DNA from: Paenibacillus illinoisensis NBRC 15959
Lineage (GTDB): Bacteria > Bacillota > Bacilli > Paenibacillales > Paenibacillaceae
Direction: 5' to 3'
DNA: 64,000 nt
Assembly (NCBI RefSeq): GCF_004000925.1
Contig: NZ_BIME01000002.1
Coordinates: 310,001-374,000 of the forward strand
The position numbers and the translations under genes were made by a program. Below, piece after piece: positions 55,033-63,878 of the stretch. Each line of letters begins with the position of its first letter. Position 1 is the stretch's first letter. The notes under the pieces were generated by a model. It worked only from the letters and a program-made list of their open reading frames with translations. It was not told where the DNA came from and made no database searches.

Positions 55033-56121
55033 ATGGCACAAATTGTGCTGAAGCAGATTGAAAAAAGCTTCAAGCAGGATAAAGTCATTGAGGGTCTGGA
55101 TCTGACCATTGAGGATGGTTCCTTTACGGTATTGGTCGGCCCGTCTGGCTGTGGAAAATCGACGACACTCCGCATGATCGCAGGGCTCGAGAAAGAAACG
55201 GGCGGAGAAATTTGGATCGGAGATCAATGTGTCAATGGCGTAGAACCAGGCAAGCGCAATGTGGCTATGGTATTTCAGAACTATGCATTATATCCGATGA
55301 TGACTGTCAAGGAGAACATCGAATTCGGACTCGTAAATCGCAAGGTCCCCCGGCCCGAACGCGAGCGCCTCGTTAAGGAAATCACGGAGGTTGTCGGTCT
55401 GGCAGAGTATCTGCACAAGAAGCCGCAAGCTCTGTCTGGAGGTCAGCGCCAGCGGGTTGCCTTGGCTCGGGCCATGGTGAAGAGTCCTGCGGTCTTTCTG
55501 ATGGACGAGCCATTGTCGAATCTCGATGCCAAGCTTCGTCATCAAATGCGAACGGAGTTAATTCAGCTTCACAAACGGCTGGGCGCAACCTTTGTCTTTG
55601 TTACACATGATCAGGTTGAGGCAATGTCGATGGGAGATCGCATCGTCATCATGAACAAAGGACTGATTCAACAAGCAGATGGTCCGATGAAAATCTACGA
55701 CGATCCCGATAATGTGTTCACAGCTCAGTTTATCGGTACACCGCCGATGAATGTCATTGATCGTGAACGTATCCTGCCATACTTGAATGGGCAGCTGCAT
55801 GACAACATTGGGCAGGTTGGTTTTAGACCGGAGAAAGCAACGATGACGCTTGAGAACCGGCCGCAGTCCGGACTTGTTCATTTCCCGGGCCGGATCATGA
55901 CACGTGAGACACTAGGTGCAGAAATCATCTATCAACTGGAATCCGCGCTTGGATTTGTGTCTGTGAAGAGTTTTTTGAAGCCATTGGAGACAGCTTCCGA
56001 GGTGAACATCACGATCTCCATGCAGGACCTGTACTACTTTGATCGGGACGGAGTCCGTGCTCGTCAGCATGAGAGATCCGAAGAGAGAGAGCTCATTGTC
56101 CTGGGAGGGAAATATTCATGA
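55033..56121 (+). CDS. ugpC: Glycerol-3-phosphate/glycerophosphodiester ABC transporter ATPase
   Basis: A 362-residue MalK/UgpC-type ATPase: Walker A GPSGCGKST, Q-loop FQNYALYP, signature LSGGQRQRVALARAM, Walker B FLMDEP, H-loop VTHDQ, and a C-terminal TOBE-type regulatory domain (about 235-362). The end overlaps the ugpA start by four bases. As the only sugar-type ATPase in the window, it might also serve the two orphan LplABC transporters, though MsmX usually does. Confidence 0.93.
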   Translation: MAQIVLKQIEKSFKQDKVIEGLDLTIEDGSFTVLVGPSGCGKSTTLRMIAGLEKETGGEIWIGDQCVNGVEPGKRNVAMVFQNYALYPMMTVKENIEFGLVNRKVPRPERERLVKEITEVVGLAEYLHKKPQALSGGQRQRVALARAMVKSPAVFLMDEPLSNLDAKLRHQMRTELIQLHKRLGATFVFVTHDQVEAMSMGDRIVIMNKGLIQQADGPMKIYDDPDNVFTAQFIGTPPMNVIDRERILPYLNGQLHDNIGQVGFRPEKATMTLENRPQSGLVHFPGRIMTRETLGAEIIYQLESALGFVSVKSFLKPLETASEVNITISMQDLYYFDRDGVRARQHERSEERELIVLGGKYS

Positions 56122-56990
56122 CCGTTTGGTCCAAATTTCGTCCCTATGTCATGGTGGCTCCCTCAATCGTCATATTTTCAATCTTTTTCATCTATCCGAT
56201 CTTCTATATGATCTTCCTGAGCTTTTATAACTGGGACTTCATTAATCCGGTCAAGGAGTTTGTAGGCTTCAACAACTTTGTCGAGTTATTTAAGGATCGT
56301 GCCTTTCTTCAGGTCCTGAGCAATTCCTTGAACTATACGCTTCTTTCCGTATCCTTATCCATTGTAATTTCACTGCTGCTAGCCATATGGCTGAATCGGG
56401 AAGGCGCATGGTATGGGTTAGTACAGGGGGCATTATTCAGTCCACATATTGTTTCTCTTGTATCTGTATCCCTGGTGTGGATGTGGTTGATGGATCCCAA
56501 GTTCGGTTTGCTTAACGGTTTACTGGACATGGTGGGCTTGCCCAAGCTGGAGTGGCTCAGCAGCCCAGACAGTTCATTACTGTCACTTGTCCTTGTTTCG
56601 GTCTGGAAGGGCGTGGGTTATAACGCGCTTATCTTCATCGCTGGACTTCAAAGTATTCCCAAGGATGTGTATGAAGCTTCAGCTCTGGACGAGGCCAATT
56701 GGTGGCGGAAGTTCTACAAGATTACGCTGCCGATGCTATCACCGACCCTTTTCTTCTTAATTATCATTAATCTGATCAGTTCGTTCCAGGTATTTGAAAC
56801 CATAGCCATCATGACTAACGGAGGTCCGATCAATTCAACGAACACACTCGTCTTTTACATTTATGAGTACGGATTCCGCTACTTCAAGATCGGTTACGCT
56901 TCGGCTGCGGGAGTTATCCTGCTTGTTGTCGTTGGTTTGCTTACATTAGTCTACTTCAAGCTGCTAAGCCGCAAGGTTCACTACCAATAG
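56118..56990 (+). CDS. ugpA: Glycerol-3-phosphate-type ABC permease
   Basis: A 290-residue CUT1 permease with six helices and the EAA loop YEASALDEANWWRKFYKITL followed by PMLSPT; FFLIIINLISSFQVFETIA is typical of the UgpA branch. ATGA overlap with ugpC shows translational coupling. Confidence 0.9.
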   Translation: MTVWSKFRPYVMVAPSIVIFSIFFIYPIFYMIFLSFYNWDFINPVKEFVGFNNFVELFKDRAFLQVLSNSLNYTLLSVSLSIVISLLLAIWLNREGAWYGLVQGALFSPHIVSLVSVSLVWMWLMDPKFGLLNGLLDMVGLPKLEWLSSPDSSLLSLVLVSVWKGVGYNALIFIAGLQSIPKDVYEASALDEANWWRKFYKITLPMLSPTLFFLIIINLISSFQVFETIAIMTNGGPINSTNTLVFYIYEYGFRYFKIGYASAAGVILLVVVGLLTLVYFKLLSRKVHYQ

Positions 56991-57009
56991 AAAGGAGAAG
57001 GGAAATATC

Positions 57010-57834
57010 ATGGCAAGTAAGTCAATTCTGCGTACTCTGAACGTCACGGCCACGATCGTACTGGTTGCGATTTTTGCTATCCCTTTTCTATGGATGATCT
57101 CAACATCATTGAAGTCGTATCCGGAGACCGTGATCTTTCCACCCAAATGGATTCCCTCCAAGGTGATGTGGAGCAATTTCCAGGCGGCATGGGAATCGGG
57201 ACCTTTCTTGAAATATCTAATGAACAGTGTTGTCGTATCCATCAGTATCCTTCTTCTTCAATTTACGACCATTATATTGGCAGCCTATGCGTTTGCCAGA
57301 TACTCCTTCAAAGGAGACAAGCTGTTATTTGGAATTACGATGGTCACTTTAATGATTCCGGGTCAGCTCATTTTTCTGCCAGTGTATTTGTTACTCAGCA
57401 AGTGGGGGCTCATTAACAATTTGCTGGCACTTATACTGCCCTTCGCTTCCAGCGCCTTTGGGATCTTCATGCTCAGGCAGTCATTCAAGCAGGTACAGGA
57501 AGAACTTATTGAAGCTGCACGGCTTGACCAGACACCTGAATGGAAGATCATCCTTAGGATTATGGTGCCGATGGCCCGTCCGACGCTGGTAACCTTTGCA
57601 TTATTCAGTTTCATAGCACACTGGAACGATTATTTTTGGCCGCTGGTGATGACGACCTCGGATGCAGCCAGAACACTTCCAATTGGGATTTCCAAGCTTC
57701 GCGAGGTGGATGGAGGGGCGGCATGGCACATTTTGATGGCTGGAAACATGATTCTGGTCGTTCCGATTCTGATTGTTTTCTTATTTGGACAACGGCAAAT
57801 TATTAAAGCATTTGTTTATTCGGGTGTGAAATAA
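57010..57834 (+). CDS. ugpE: Glycerol-3-phosphate-type ABC permease
   Basis: A 274-residue CUT1 permease with six helices and the EAA loop LIEAARLDQTPEWKIILRIM; the family ending GQRQIIKAFVYSGVK is present. GAAAGGAGAAGG precedes the ATG. It pairs with UgpA. Confidence 0.9.
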   Translation: MASKSILRTLNVTATIVLVAIFAIPFLWMISTSLKSYPETVIFPPKWIPSKVMWSNFQAAWESGPFLKYLMNSVVVSISILLLQFTTIILAAYAFARYSFKGDKLLFGITMVTLMIPGQLIFLPVYLLLSKWGLINNLLALILPFASSAFGIFMLRQSFKQVQEELIEAARLDQTPEWKIILRIMVPMARPTLVTFALFSFIAHWNDYFWPLVMTTSDAARTLPIGISKLREVDGGAAWHILMAGNMILVVPILIVFLFGQRQIIKAFVYSGVK

Positions 57835-57865
57835 TTCAATCCATCATTCATAGGAGGGTTTATCC

Positions 57866-59179
57866 ATGAAAAAGTTTGGTTCACTTTTGTTAGCAGGAAC
57901 GCTTGCACTTGCCTTAGCTGGTTGTGGTGATTCCAATTCTGCGGGTTCAACCGATAATGCTGCTGCTTCTGGGAGTTCGAATGGCACGGCGAATAAACCG
58001 GTAGAGATTACATATTGGTACTCATGGGGGGACAAGATTGCCGAGAACAATGAGAACCTGGTAAAAATGTTTAATGAATCCCAGGATGAAGTGATTGTGC
58101 AGGCTGAATATCAGGGATCGTATGCAGATCAGCATTCCAAGGCACAGGCGGCTTTTGCAGCGGGTAATGCTCCCGAAGTATGGCAAAATGAAATTGCTTC
58201 GGTTGGTGTATTTGCCGAATCTGGCATGACGCAGGAGTTGACTTCTTTTGTAGAGAAGGATCAGCTTGATATGGATGATTTCATTCCAGGTCTGATGGGA
58301 AATTCCTATGTGAATGACAAGCTGTATGCTCTGCCTTATTTACGCAGTACACCTATCCTGTACTTAAACCGTACGATGCTGGAGGAGGCAGGACTTGATC
58401 CGGCTGGACCGAAGAATTGGACCGAATTTGAAGATTATGCACGCAAGCTAACGATTAAGGATCAGCGCTACGGCATTTCGATGCCTGTGGACATTTGGTT
58501 CTATGAGGCTTTTGTAAGACAGAGCGGAGGAACAATGATTAGTGAGGATGGGAAAAGTGCGGCATTCAATAATGAAACGGGAATTGAACCTGTGAAGTTG
58601 TGGCTGAAGATGAAGGATGAAGGCATCATGAGCATCGGTACAACCGATGATGCAGGTACGCAAGCCAAGACGGATTTCCACAATCAGCGTTCAGCGATGC
58701 TGTTCGCTTCAACTGCAGACTTGACCAATAATATGAAGGTTGCAGAAGAGCAGGGCTTTGAACTTGGAACGACATTTATGCCTGCGAATGATACGTTTGG
58801 TGTGCCAACGGGTGGTGCCAACCTGGTGATGACCTCTGGCCTGTCTCCCGAAAAGCAGGAAGCGGCGTGGAAGTTTATCAAGTGGATGACCTCCAAAGAG
58901 CAAACGATCTATGCAAGCTCCTTTACGGGATATTTACCTAGCCGGATCAGCGCGGTGGAAAGTGATGAAATGAAGAAGCTCTATGAAGAAAAGCCGCTGT
59001 TCAAAGTAGCGGTAGACCAACTGGAATATGCAGGTCCTCGTCCGATGCAGAAGGTTTATCCTGAAATTGGTGAGATGATTAAGGATGAGATTCTTCGTGC
59101 GGTTGTTGATTCGTCCGTTACGGCAGAGGCAGCTATAGCCGAAGCAGCGAAGAAGGCAGATGCCTTGTTGAGTAAGTAG
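57866..59179 (+). CDS. ugpB: Glycerol-3-phosphate/glycerophosphodiester-binding lipoprotein
   Basis: A 437-residue solute-binding lipoprotein: signal MKKFGSLLLAGTLALA with lipobox LAGC, a Ser/Ala/Asn-rich linker, then a UgpB-like fold (ITYWYSWGD, QGSYADQHSKAQAAFAAGNA, LPYLRSTPILYLNR, GGANLVMTSG, GPRPMQKVYPEI). GPC or other glycerophosphodiesters are the likely ligands given GDPD in the operon. The ribosome binding site is AGGAGG. It is the last gene of the operon. Confidence 0.9.
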   Translation: MKKFGSLLLAGTLALALAGCGDSNSAGSTDNAAASGSSNGTANKPVEITYWYSWGDKIAENNENLVKMFNESQDEVIVQAEYQGSYADQHSKAQAAFAAGNAPEVWQNEIASVGVFAESGMTQELTSFVEKDQLDMDDFIPGLMGNSYVNDKLYALPYLRSTPILYLNRTMLEEAGLDPAGPKNWTEFEDYARKLTIKDQRYGISMPVDIWFYEAFVRQSGGTMISEDGKSAAFNNETGIEPVKLWLKMKDEGIMSIGTTDDAGTQAKTDFHNQRSAMLFASTADLTNNMKVAEEQGFELGTTFMPANDTFGVPTGGANLVMTSGLSPEKQEAAWKFIKWMTSKEQTIYASSFTGYLPSRISAVESDEMKKLYEEKPLFKVAVDQLEYAGPRPMQKVYPEIGEMIKDEILRAVVDSSVTAEAAIAEAAKKADALLSK

Positions 59180-59196
59180 AACAATGATGATAGCGC

Positions 59197-59237
59197 AAAG
59201 GGGTTAGACGGTAATTTCCGCTAGCCCCTTTGTTTTG
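59197..59237 (+). terminator. Rho-independent terminator of the glp/ugp operon
   Basis: AAAGGGGTTAG and CTAGCCCCTTT pair (one G-U) around an inner CGG/CCG, followed by TGTTTTG. Confidence 0.88.
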
Positions 59238-59436
59238 TCCCTGGGACATGGGAGATATCTGCTGGGCACTTCGTGCCGAGGGATAAACCACAGCCCAATG
59301 CAGGTGGAGCGCATTTACTAGCTGCGTTAATTTAGCGATTTGATCGCTAGTTTAGGTCCTTATTGTCTCCATGGGAATTGCAGTGAGCTTAGTGTCACTA
59401 TACATCTTACAGGTGCAGTGCCTTCTTTTGGACTTG
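59238..59436. other. Non-coding stretch with two small hairpins
   Basis: No gene was seen. GGCACTTCGTGCC (near 59257) and TAGCGATTTGATCGCTA (near 59333) can form small hairpins; neither has a T tract. Their role is unknown. Confidence 0.4.
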
Positions 59437-59490
59437 TTCACACTCCGTTCATACTGTCGTCACGAAGCGGACATCTTGCTTGATTACACT
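59437..59490 (+). promoter_or_regulatory. Four-repeat OmpR/PhoB-type promoter of the alpha/beta hydrolase gene
   Basis: TTCACA (59437), TTCATA (59448), GTCACG (59459) and GACATC (59470) are exactly 11 bp apart. Nine bases after the last comes a -10-like TACACT (59485). Spacing and the first three repeats are nearly the same as at 26895-26948, which suggests one response regulator controls both genes. Confidence 0.6.
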
Positions 59491-59537
59491 TGGAATATGT
59501 CGCCAAGGCGGCGCTTCACAAGCAGAGACAGGAGAAG

Positions 59538-60521
59538 ATGAACGTGGTAAAAACGGTGGAAATACAAACAACGGGAATGAAGAGACGTAAGAAACGAAAC
59601 TTATGGTTGAAAATCATTGGAGGAATTGTTGGGGTCCTTGTACTGTTCATGGGCGTCGTATTCGTCGTTAATGCTATAAGTAACGGAGTCGAGAAAAAGA
59701 AAATCGAACCCTATGGCCAGTATGTCCATGTAGATGGGAAAAAGATGAATGTATACATTCAGGGAGACGGCGAACAGACCGTCGTCCTTCTTCCGGGGCA
59801 GGGTACTCCGTCGCCTGTACTTGATTTCAAATTATTGATTGATGAATTGTCTCCCGATTATAGAGTTGTAGCCATTGAACCTTTCGGTTATGGGTTGAGT
59901 GACGAAACGGAAAAAGAGAGAACAACAGAGAATATTATCCGTGAATATCACGAAGCTGTGCAGCAGCTTGGTATTGACCGTTACATTCTGATGGGGCATT
60001 CAATTACAGGACTTTATGGAGTATCCTATGTGAACACGTATCCGGATGAAGTTATTGCTTTTGTCGGCATAGACAGCAGTGTTCCCAATCAACCTGGCAT
60101 GGATGTCCAATTGCCTCTGGGATTGATGCAGTTCCTTCAGGATTCAGGTTGGATGAGATTAATTAAAGCAGTGAGTGGCGATCCTTATGCATCCCTTGAT
60201 TTCGAAGAACATACCAAAGAACAGATGAACTTGATTTCGAATCAGGTCGCGACCAATCCAACGATGTTGGATGAGCTACGGCATCTCGGTTCCAATTTCA
60301 AAAATGGAGAACATCTCAGCTATCCTCGTGATCTGCCAGTACTTCTCTTTGTTCAATCAAATAATGAGCAAAATCAGCAGTGGATTCCGCTGCATGAGGA
60401 GCAAGCCAAACAATCTGCACAGGGTAAAATGATCCCAATGGAGGGGGCACATTACCTGCATCATACGAAATTCAAAGAAATTGCCCAGGAATTCAAAGAA
60501 TACATGAAGGAAATAAAGTAG
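59538..60521 (+). CDS. Membrane-anchored alpha/beta hydrolase
   Basis: A 327-residue protein. After a basic stretch (KRRKKRN) one membrane helix (IIGGIVGVLVLFMGVVFVVN) anchors an extracellular alpha/beta hydrolase domain with oxyanion segment LLPGQGTPSP, nucleophile in MGHSITGLYG and catalytic His in EGAHYLHH. The acid is probably the Asp in FVGIDSS or a later residue. The substrate is unknown. ATG 59538 has CAGGAGAAG upstream and is preferred to the ATG at 59490, which would lie at the predicted transcript start. Confidence 0.85.
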   Translation: MNVVKTVEIQTTGMKRRKKRNLWLKIIGGIVGVLVLFMGVVFVVNAISNGVEKKKIEPYGQYVHVDGKKMNVYIQGDGEQTVVLLPGQGTPSPVLDFKLLIDELSPDYRVVAIEPFGYGLSDETEKERTTENIIREYHEAVQQLGIDRYILMGHSITGLYGVSYVNTYPDEVIAFVGIDSSVPNQPGMDVQLPLGLMQFLQDSGWMRLIKAVSGDPYASLDFEEHTKEQMNLISNQVATNPTMLDELRHLGSNFKNGEHLSYPRDLPVLLFVQSNNEQNQQWIPLHEEQAKQSAQGKMIPMEGAHYLHHTKFKEIAQEFKEYMKEIK

Positions 60522-60694
60522 TATGGTAAATTTTAAACTGCGGTACCGGATTCGATGCCGTGGTTTGTTTTTTGTTCTGCGTTTGCAGATACCCATGGCT
60601 AATGGGGAACTGTATCAAAGTCGAAAAAACGAATGAATAATCTATAAAATATCTATATAGTTCGTAATTAACTGTGAACAAATCGGTTGATTCG

Positions 60695-60723
60695 TTGACA
60701 ATGCGTGTTACTTTTATTAAAAT
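60695..60723 (+). promoter_or_regulatory. Sigma-A promoter of the purine permease gene
   Basis: TTGACA (60695-60700) and TAAAAT (60718-60723) with a 17-bp spacer. It predicts a transcript start near 60730 and a leader of about 170 bases. Confidence 0.75.
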
Positions 60724-60729
60724 ACGAAA

Positions 60730-60901
60730 TGGACATCAGGTTATAACAGATATGAGGATCACTTTTTGGGTCTCTAAGCTTAGCTGTTCAATCCTAATGA
60801 CGAATATAGGAGCGGTAATATTACAATCCTATACGAAGATTAGGATTTTTTTGTTTTTATCTAATCCAGAAATAATTTGAAAGTTGGAGGCTGGCTTTAC
60901 C
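60730..60901 (+). promoter_or_regulatory. Structured leader with overlapping hairpins before the purine permease gene
   Basis: A U-tailed terminator AATCCTA (60825-60831) / TAGGATT (60841-60847) plus seven Ts overlaps two other pairings: TATAGGA (60805-60811) with TCCTATA (60827-60833), and AATCCTAAT (60790-60798) with ATTAGGATT (60839-60847). AACAG (60745) and CTGTT (60784) could close an upstream domain. This is the layout of a transcription attenuator. The purine aptamer signature (loops and junction of xpt/pbuG type) was looked for and not found. Confidence 0.55.
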
Positions 60902-62200
60902 ATGAACAACTGGTTCAAACTGAAAGAAAGAGGCACGAGTGTTTCAACAGAAATCATCGCAGGGATCACGACATTCTTCACGATGGTATACATAGTGATT
61001 GTAAACCCGGGAATCCTCAGCAGCACGGGAATGGAGTTCAACGGGGTATTCATCGCAACGGTTCTTGCGAGCATTGTGGCAACGCTGATTATGGGGATAT
61101 GGTCCAACTATCCAATCGTTATCGCGCCGGGCATGGGTCTGAATGCTTTCTTTGCCTATAGTGTAGTTGCGGGATATGGTGTGTCTTGGCAGGTTGCACT
61201 GGGCGCAGTATTCATCGCAGGGCTTTTGTTTATTATTCTATCACTTACTTCCTTCCGTTACATGCTGCTCGATGCCATTCCGGCGAGTCTCAAGCATGCG
61301 ATTACGGCAGGGATCGGACTGTTTATTACGACGGTAGGCTTGCAAAATGCGGGAATTATTGCCGATTCGGAATCGAATTTGATTACCATCGGGAACTTGG
61401 CAGAGCCAATGACCTACCTGACGATTATTGGATTGATTATTACGGTTGTGTTGATGGCTTACAATGTAAAAGGTTATCTGTTCATCGGAATGGTGGTTAC
61501 CGCGATTCTTGCCTGGATAATGGGACTATTTCAAATGCCGGAATCGATCGTATCCATGCCAGAAGGGCTTACAGCAACGGCTTTCCAACTGGATCTGGCA
61601 GGTGTATTCTCGAATGGCTTGTATACGATCATCTTCACCTTCCTGTTAATCACGCTGTTTGATACAACGGGAACGATGCTGGGTGTTGCTGAACAAGCAG
61701 GACTCCTGAAGGACGGGAAATTCCCTCGCTCACGCGGTGCGCTCCTGGCAGATGCCGTAGGAACGACCACCGGCGCCTTGCTCGGAACTAGCCCAACATC
61801 GGCTTATATCGAGTCCAGCACAGGGGTAGCTGCGGGAGGAAGAACCGGACTGACGGCAGTAACGGTAAGTGTACTGCTTGCGCTTACGTTGTTCTTTACA
61901 CCTATCGTAAGTGTGATATCCGGTATTCCGGCGATTACTTCTCCGGCACTGATTATTGTCGGGTACTTCATGATCAGTGTTATCAGCAAAATCAACTGGA
62001 AGGATCTCGAAGAAACATTTCCTGCTTTCTTGATTATCATCCTTACTCCACTAACGCACAGTATTGCGACAGGTATTGGCGTAGGGTTCATCTTCTATCC
62101 GGTTCTGAAGCTGCTTCGTGGTAAAGGAAAGGATGTTCATCCTGTATTCTACGTGTTTGCGGTATTGTTCTTCATCCAGCTTGTATTTCTGGATCACTAG
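60902..62200 (+). CDS. pbuG: NCS2-type hypoxanthine/guanine permease (PbuG/AzgA family)
   Basis: A 432-residue permease of the AzgA-like NCS2 branch with 12-14 predicted helices. Signatures are ITTFFTMVYIVIVNPGILS, PGMGLNAFFAYSVV, TAGIGLFITTVGLQNAGII, LFDTTGTMLGVAEQAG and TSPTSAYIESSTGVAAGGRT, the last being the substrate-site region. It imports purine bases by proton symport. ATG 60902 has TTGGAGG 11 bases upstream. A strong terminator follows. Precise substrate among guanine, hypoxanthine and adenine is not determined. Confidence 0.9.
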   Translation: MNNWFKLKERGTSVSTEIIAGITTFFTMVYIVIVNPGILSSTGMEFNGVFIATVLASIVATLIMGIWSNYPIVIAPGMGLNAFFAYSVVAGYGVSWQVALGAVFIAGLLFIILSLTSFRYMLLDAIPASLKHAITAGIGLFITTVGLQNAGIIADSESNLITIGNLAEPMTYLTIIGLIITVVLMAYNVKGYLFIGMVVTAILAWIMGLFQMPESIVSMPEGLTATAFQLDLAGVFSNGLYTIIFTFLLITLFDTTGTMLGVAEQAGLLKDGKFPRSRGALLADAVGTTTGALLGTSPTSAYIESSTGVAAGGRTGLTAVTVSVLLALTLFFTPIVSVISGIPAITSPALIIVGYFMISVISKINWKDLEETFPAFLIIILTPLTHSIATGIGVGFIFYPVLKLLRGKGKDVHPVFYVFAVLFFIQLVFLDH

Positions 62201-62218
62201 AAAACGATTTAAAATAGA

Positions 62219-62258
62219 AGGAGAGCGACCTGTAATTATACAGGCCGCTCTCCTTTTT
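62219..62258 (+). terminator. Rho-independent terminator of the permease gene
   Basis: GGAGAGCGACCTGTA and TACAGGCCGCTCTCC form a 14-15 bp stem followed by five Ts. Confidence 0.95.
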
Positions 62259-62405
62259 GGTTTATTTTGTATGGATCTCAAGCACAACCTTACACGATTG
62301 AAAGATTCATGAAAGCTTGATAGATAGGAGCTTTTTTCCACTATCGGTATACTTGAACCATTAAGGGCTGCGGAGTGCAGCCATTCATTATGGGAGGAGT
62401 TACAG

Positions 62406-63833
62406 ATGGATTTCATTCAAGTGGTACAGAAACTATTACCTGTCGTGGGTGTTGCATTAATAGTCGGTCTCATAGCCTTGGGAATCGTGTTAGTAACGTA
62501 TAGGTTGTATAGAAAAAGAGGTGGAAAACGCATCATAAAATTATGGCAGTTTATAGCCTCATTATCGTTGATGGGCTGGCTGATCATGGTCATGATGTTA
62601 ACTACATTTAGCAGAGGCGCTAACTATACCGGATGGGTAAACCTGGAGTTGTTCAGCGGCTATGTAAGTGCATGGAATCAATGGTCGCTGAGTGAATTCC
62701 AGCTTATTATTTTCAATATGTTGATGTTTGCACCACTAGGCTTCCTGCTTCCGCTTCTGGGAATGAAGACACGTGGCTTCAAGTCGATATTAATCATATC
62801 GCTGATGATTACAGTAGGTATAGAAACATTTCAAATGGTGACAGGCAGAGGGATTTTTGAACTGGATGACATACTACACAATACGCTCGGCAGTTTAGCC
62901 GGATATGGGTTGATGAGTGCAATCCTTGATATCAGGCAAAAAAAGAGAATATCCTTCAAAGCTATGTTTCGTGCGTTCTGTATTCCTTTGACCTTTGTAC
63001 TGTTATTTACAGGGGCACTTATCATGTATTCCAGCCAAGAACTCGGGAACCTTGCCATTCGTCCAGCCACATCGCAGAAAATGAATCAAGTCCATGTGAC
63101 GCTAGACACGAAACTGCCCGACCACGCTGAACCCGCAGCACTATATCGAAGCTTTGAGATTTATAACATGGAGTATGCCAAGCAGATGGTTTCATTACTG
63201 AGTGATCATTTTCAACTGCAACAGAGAGGTCACATCTCCATTGACGGATTCAACCGAATCTGGAAGCTGTATGACAGCGGAGGGAACGATTACACCTTTA
63301 ATTACAACATGAATAGCGGTAATTGGTCGTTGGCACCTGATCAGTATGCGACGATCTCAATGCAGCCGGAGGTTCTGACAGAAAAAGGAACTGCCTATGG
63401 TAAGTGGCTAAGTCAGCATGGATTACTGCCTCAAAAAGCTGAATTTAGTACGCAAAATGAAGATACCGTTCGATGGGATTTGCATATGACCAACTCCGAT
63501 ATGTCAACAGAACAGCGAGACTTTGATCATGGGATGATCATCATTGTTCCTGCGGCAGAAGGTCTTATTCCACAGGAATTGTTCTATGCCATGAATAAAA
63601 ATAAATATATTCGCACTGTTGATGTGAGCAGTCCAGCGCAGGCGTATGAAGAAGTTCTCAGAGGGAATTTCTACATGTATAATGACCTGCAAAAAAACGA
63701 CAAATTGATTGTGACGGATTATGAATTGACCTATGCCTACGATTCAAAGGGGTATTACCAGCCAGTCTACCAATTCAAGGGGACTCTCAACGGGGAAGAG
63801 TGGAGCACTCAGATACCGGCCTTGAAGAATTGA
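62406..63833 (+). CDS. VanZ-family membrane protein with large C-terminal domain
   Basis: A 475-residue protein. The N-terminal 220 residues contain six hydrophobic segments and the VanZ signature (FNMLMFAPLGFLLPLLGMKT, then ETFQMVTGRGIFELDDILHN followed by TLGSLAGY). Ordinary VanZ-like proteins end near here. Residues 225-475 form an additional predicted extracytoplasmic domain without a recognised family. VanZ in enterococci gives low-level teicoplanin resistance, but most chromosomal homologues have unknown roles. ATG 62406 follows GGGAGGAG. Confidence 0.8.
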   Translation: MDFIQVVQKLLPVVGVALIVGLIALGIVLVTYRLYRKRGGKRIIKLWQFIASLSLMGWLIMVMMLTTFSRGANYTGWVNLELFSGYVSAWNQWSLSEFQLIIFNMLMFAPLGFLLPLLGMKTRGFKSILIISLMITVGIETFQMVTGRGIFELDDILHNTLGSLAGYGLMSAILDIRQKKRISFKAMFRAFCIPLTFVLLFTGALIMYSSQELGNLAIRPATSQKMNQVHVTLDTKLPDHAEPAALYRSFEIYNMEYAKQMVSLLSDHFQLQQRGHISIDGFNRIWKLYDSGGNDYTFNYNMNSGNWSLAPDQYATISMQPEVLTEKGTAYGKWLSQHGLLPQKAEFSTQNEDTVRWDLHMTNSDMSTEQRDFDHGMIIIVPAAEGLIPQELFYAMNKNKYIRTVDVSSPAQAYEEVLRGNFYMYNDLQKNDKLIVTDYELTYAYDSKGYYQPVYQFKGTLNGEEWSTQIPALKN

Positions 63834-63852
63834 CTACTATGCAAGTTTGTAC

Positions 63853-63878
63853 AAAAGCGAGCAAACAGCTCGCTTTTT
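63853..63878 (+). terminator. Rho-independent terminator of the VanZ-family gene
   Basis: AAAGCGAGC / GCTCGCTTT with loop AAACA, followed by Ts. The remaining 122 bases to the window end hold no supportable gene. Confidence 0.88.

Noticed and set aside
60690-60901. Canonical purine riboswitch before the purine permease gene
   Set aside because: The conserved core of the xpt/pbuG aptamer (TATAATC-type P1 flank, kissing-loop and GTTTCTACC-type junction sequences) could not be found. Only a generic attenuator layout is visible, so it is reported as an unassigned leader.
62406-63833. Glycopeptide resistance cluster because of the VanZ-family gene
   Set aside because: No vanA/B ligase, vanH, vanX or VanRS pair is nearby; VanZ-like proteins are common in Firmicutes chromosomes without such a role.
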